Shown: piece after piece, positions 5,693-7,439 of the stretch
Layout of the letters: each line of letters begins with the position of its first letter
Numbering within the stretch: the first letter of the stretch is position 1
Assembly: GCA_021790035.1 (NCBI GenBank)
Contig: JAJYIO010000118.1
Span: 1-7,439 of the forward strand
Origin: a bacterium
Lineage (GTDB): Bacteria; Cyanobacteriota; Sericytochromatia; S15B-MN24; VGJW01
Direction: 5' to 3'
DNA: 7,439 nucleotides
Position numbers and translations under genes: made by a program
Notes under the pieces: model-generated
Told to the model about the DNA's origin: nothing
The model's input: only the letters and a program-made list of their open reading frames with translations
Database searches by the model: none

Positions 5693-7366
5693 ATGCCTGT
5701 GCCCTACGAACTCGAACCCGAGGTCCGGCTGCTGAACGCGATCAGCCGGACTCTCGCCGCCCCGGGGTCTCCGGCCGAAGTCATGCAGCAGTGCCTCAAG
5801 GCGCTGTGTCCTGTCATCGATGCCAGCTTCGGGCTGGTGCTGACGATGGGATCCTCCGGCAGTTCGCTCGAGGTGCTGGCGGCGCACAACGTTCCGGGGG
5901 CCGCGCGCCAAGAGCTCGAGAAGGCCTTCGGGGGCGCGGCAGGGTTTCGCCGGGCGCTGGCTTCCTTCCATTCGGCCAGCCCGGTCATCTCGGACGGCGT
6001 TTCCGAGACCGACAATCGCTCGCTGGCATCCGAGGTCGCGGCCCGACTGGGGATGGGCCGTGCCATCTTCTTGCCGTTACAGTTCGAGGGCGCCCAGTTA
6101 CTCGGCGGCGTGGTCCTGTGCTTCGCCGGGCCCGGGGAGTTCTCGGAAGCCGAGCTGCGGCTCTTGTGGGCCTGCGCCGAACAGATGGCCATCGCATACG
6201 ACGTCGCCCTGGATCGCCAGGCCCTCCGGGACGCGCTGACGCGATCGCAGGTGCTCGAGGCGTCCTTGCGGGCCAGCGAGGGCCGGCTGCGGGCGATCGT
6301 CAACAACTCCTCCGACGTCATCTTCATCAAGGATCTCGAGGGTCGCTACATCTTCGCCAATCCGCCCGCGGCAGAGGTCGTCGGCCTCACGCCGGAGACG
6401 ATGGCAGGCCGATTCGACGGCGACATCTGGGAGCCCGACGTGGCTAAACTGCGCATCGCCGAGGACGAAGAGGTCATCCGGGAAGAGCGCGCCATGGTAT
6501 TCGAGCGTGTGGTGCCTACCAAGATGGGAGCGCGCGTCTACGAGGCTTCCAAGGTGCCGCTTTTTGGAGGGGATGGGCGCCTGGAGGGCGTGCTGACCCT
6601 CTCGCGGGACATCACCGAGCGGATCGAGCGGGACCGCCTGCAGAAGGACCAGATCGAAAAGCTCCGGGAGCTCGACCGTCTCAAGGACCACTTCCTCTCG
6701 GCGGCTTCCCACGAGCTGCGCACTCCCCTGTCCTCGATCGTGGGCTACGCCGAGTTCCTCGAGGACGAGCTCGAAGGCCCCCTCACCGCGTTCCAGCGTG
6801 AGTACGTGCGCAACATCCAGACCAGCGCCGAGCACCTCCAGCGGCTGGTCGCCGACATGCTCGATTTTGCCCGGCTCGAGGCCGGCACGTTCGACTTCAC
6901 GTTCAAGACGGCCGACCTGGTCCTGGCGGTGCGCGAGACCGTGGGACGGATGCTGCCCCTGGCGATCAAGGCCGGGATGACGCTCGACATCGATGTCCCG
7001 GTCGAGCACCTCGAGTTCTCGATGGACGCCGATCGCGTCACCCAGGTGCTGCAGAACCTCATCGGCAATGCGATCAAGTTCACGCCCGAGGGCGGACAGA
7101 TCGTGGTCCGGATCGAACCGGGCTCGGATCAGGTCACGATCAAGGTTCAGGACACCGGGATCGGCATCGAGCCCTCCCTGATTCCCTTCATCTTCCAGCG
7201 GTTCTTCCAGGCCGATCCCACCAGCACCCGTCAGCACGGCGGGGCCGGGCTCGGCCTCTCCATCGCCAAGGCCCTGGTCGAGGCGCACGGGGGGGAGATC
7301 GGCGTCGAAAGCGTCCCGGGACACGGCAGCACGTTCTGGTTCACCCTGTCCCGCCGGCAGGTATGA
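5693..7366 (+). CDS. Soluble GAF-PAS sensor histidine kinase
   Basis: The 557-residue product has no transmembrane segment or signal peptide and should be cytoplasmic. A GAF-like domain occupies about 10-172 (RLLNAISRTLAAPGSPAEVM, then FLPLQFEGAQLLGGVVLCF and FSEAELRLLWACAEQMAIA). A PAS domain with its PAC end spans about 196-312 (LRAIVNNSSDVIFIKDLEGR, LTLSRDITER). The HisKA dimerisation domain carries the phosphoacceptor in SHELRTPLSS (His340). The ATPase domain has an N box (NLIGNAIKFT, 455-464), G1 (DTGIGI, 487-492), an F box (FQRFFQ) and G2 (GGAGLGLSIA, 516-525). It should autophosphorylate and pass the phosphate to a response regulator, which is not in the window. The signal is unknown. 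The start at 5693 has AGGA seven bases upstream. The stop overlaps an ATGA that opens repeat copy D, suggesting coupling to whatever follows. Confidence 0.95.
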   Translation: MPVPYELEPEVRLLNAISRTLAAPGSPAEVMQQCLKALCPVIDASFGLVLTMGSSGSSLEVLAAHNVPGAARQELEKAFGGAAGFRRALASFHSASPVISDGVSETDNRSLASEVAARLGMGRAIFLPLQFEGAQLLGGVVLCFAGPGEFSEAELRLLWACAEQMAIAYDVALDRQALRDALTRSQVLEASLRASEGRLRAIVNNSSDVIFIKDLEGRYIFANPPAAEVVGLTPETMAGRFDGDIWEPDVAKLRIAEDEEVIREERAMVFERVVPTKMGARVYEASKVPLFGGDGRLEGVLTLSRDITERIERDRLQKDQIEKLRELDRLKDHFLSAASHELRTPLSSIVGYAEFLEDELEGPLTAFQREYVRNIQTSAEHLQRLVADMLDFARLEAGTFDFTFKTADLVLAVRETVGRMLPLAIKAGMTLDIDVPVEHLEFSMDADRVTQVLQNLIGNAIKFTPEGGQIVVRIEPGSDQVTIKVQDTGIGIEPSLIPFIFQRFFQADPTSTRQHGGAGLGLSIAKALVEAHGGEIGVESVPGHGSTFWFTLSRRQV

Positions 7367-7439
7367 GTTACCCACCGTCTGCGCCGGCACTCTCGAATGA
7401 AACGCCACCTGCCGAGCGGGGCTACGCCGCAGCTTGCCC
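7363..7439 (+). CDS. Putative leader ORF of repeat copy D, truncated by window edge
   Basis: An ATG at 7363 overlaps the kinase stop codon (ATGA) and opens the same leader frame seen in the other copies: MSYPPSAPALSNETPPAERG and onward, 25 complete codons before the window ends. Relative to copy A it has Ala-to-Ser and Thr-to-Ala changes and the three-base-longer form of the middle section. If translated, it would be by reinitiation after the kinase. It should end at the start codon of the next plus-strand gene, outside the window. Confidence 0.35.
   Translation, partial: MSYPPSAPALSNETPPAERGYAAAC
7363..7439 (+). repeat. Dispersed leader repeat, copy D (inverted, truncated by window edge)
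   Basis: The last 77 bases are the opening half of the repeat, in inverted orientation relative to copies A-C but in the same sense relative to its flanking genes. Four or so substitutions distinguish it from copy A. Homology again begins at ATGAG, here formed by the kinase stop codon region. Confidence 0.9.

Noticed and set aside
6098..7408. 436-codon minus-strand frame opposite the kinase
   Set aside because: It overlaps the whole catalytic core of the kinase and starts inside the repeat; no recognisable domain.

Overview
The window is a GC-rich bacterial stretch (roughly two thirds G+C by eye) that is almost entirely coding. The organism cannot be named from the sequence. A methyl-accepting chemotaxis protein implies motility, and a coenzyme B12-dependent lysine aminomutase implies anaerobic lysine fermentation. 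The palindrome CGATCG is strongly over-represented and the octamer GCGATCGC occurs at least four times. This resembles the HIP1 signature of cyanobacteria and could point to a non-photosynthetic cyanobacterial relative, but that is only a hint. No tRNA, rRNA, CRISPR array or transposase gene was seen.

Layout. A minus-strand block, read from right to left, holds a P-loop protein resembling the lysine 5,6-aminomutase reactivase subunit KamB (5352-4159), kamD (4127-2541), kamE (2500-1742), then after 255 bases a methyl-accepting chemotaxis protein (1486-74), and the first eight codons of another gene running off the left edge (24-1). The three kam genes are 31 and 40 bases apart and look like one operon. 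Divergent from it, on the plus strand, is a soluble GAF-PAS hybrid sensor histidine kinase (5693-7366). KamD and KamE form the adenosylcobalamin- and PLP-dependent enzyme that moves the terminal amino group of D-lysine (or beta-lysine) from the last carbon to the neighbouring one. The KamB-like protein probably helps keep that enzyme active. The chemoreceptor and kinase may connect the cell's behaviour to its environment, but nothing in the sequence ties them to lysine.

The unusual element is a GC-rich, hairpin-forming repeat of about 140 bp present in four copies: one before the chemoreceptor gene, a tandem pair before the kamB-like gene, and one (cut by the window end) just after the kinase gene. 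Every copy points the same way relative to the next gene. Copies begin exactly at an ATGAG and, where the far end is visible, stop exactly at the ATGAG that starts the downstream gene. The repeat supplies that gene's Shine-Dalgarno sequence, and it contains a short open frame that starts at the first ATGAG and ends in a TGATG overlap with the downstream start codon. Length differences between copies (3 and 99 bases) keep this frame. The pattern fits a small mobile or duplicated leader that lands on start codons and installs a new translated leader. It is the best candidate here for something undescribed.
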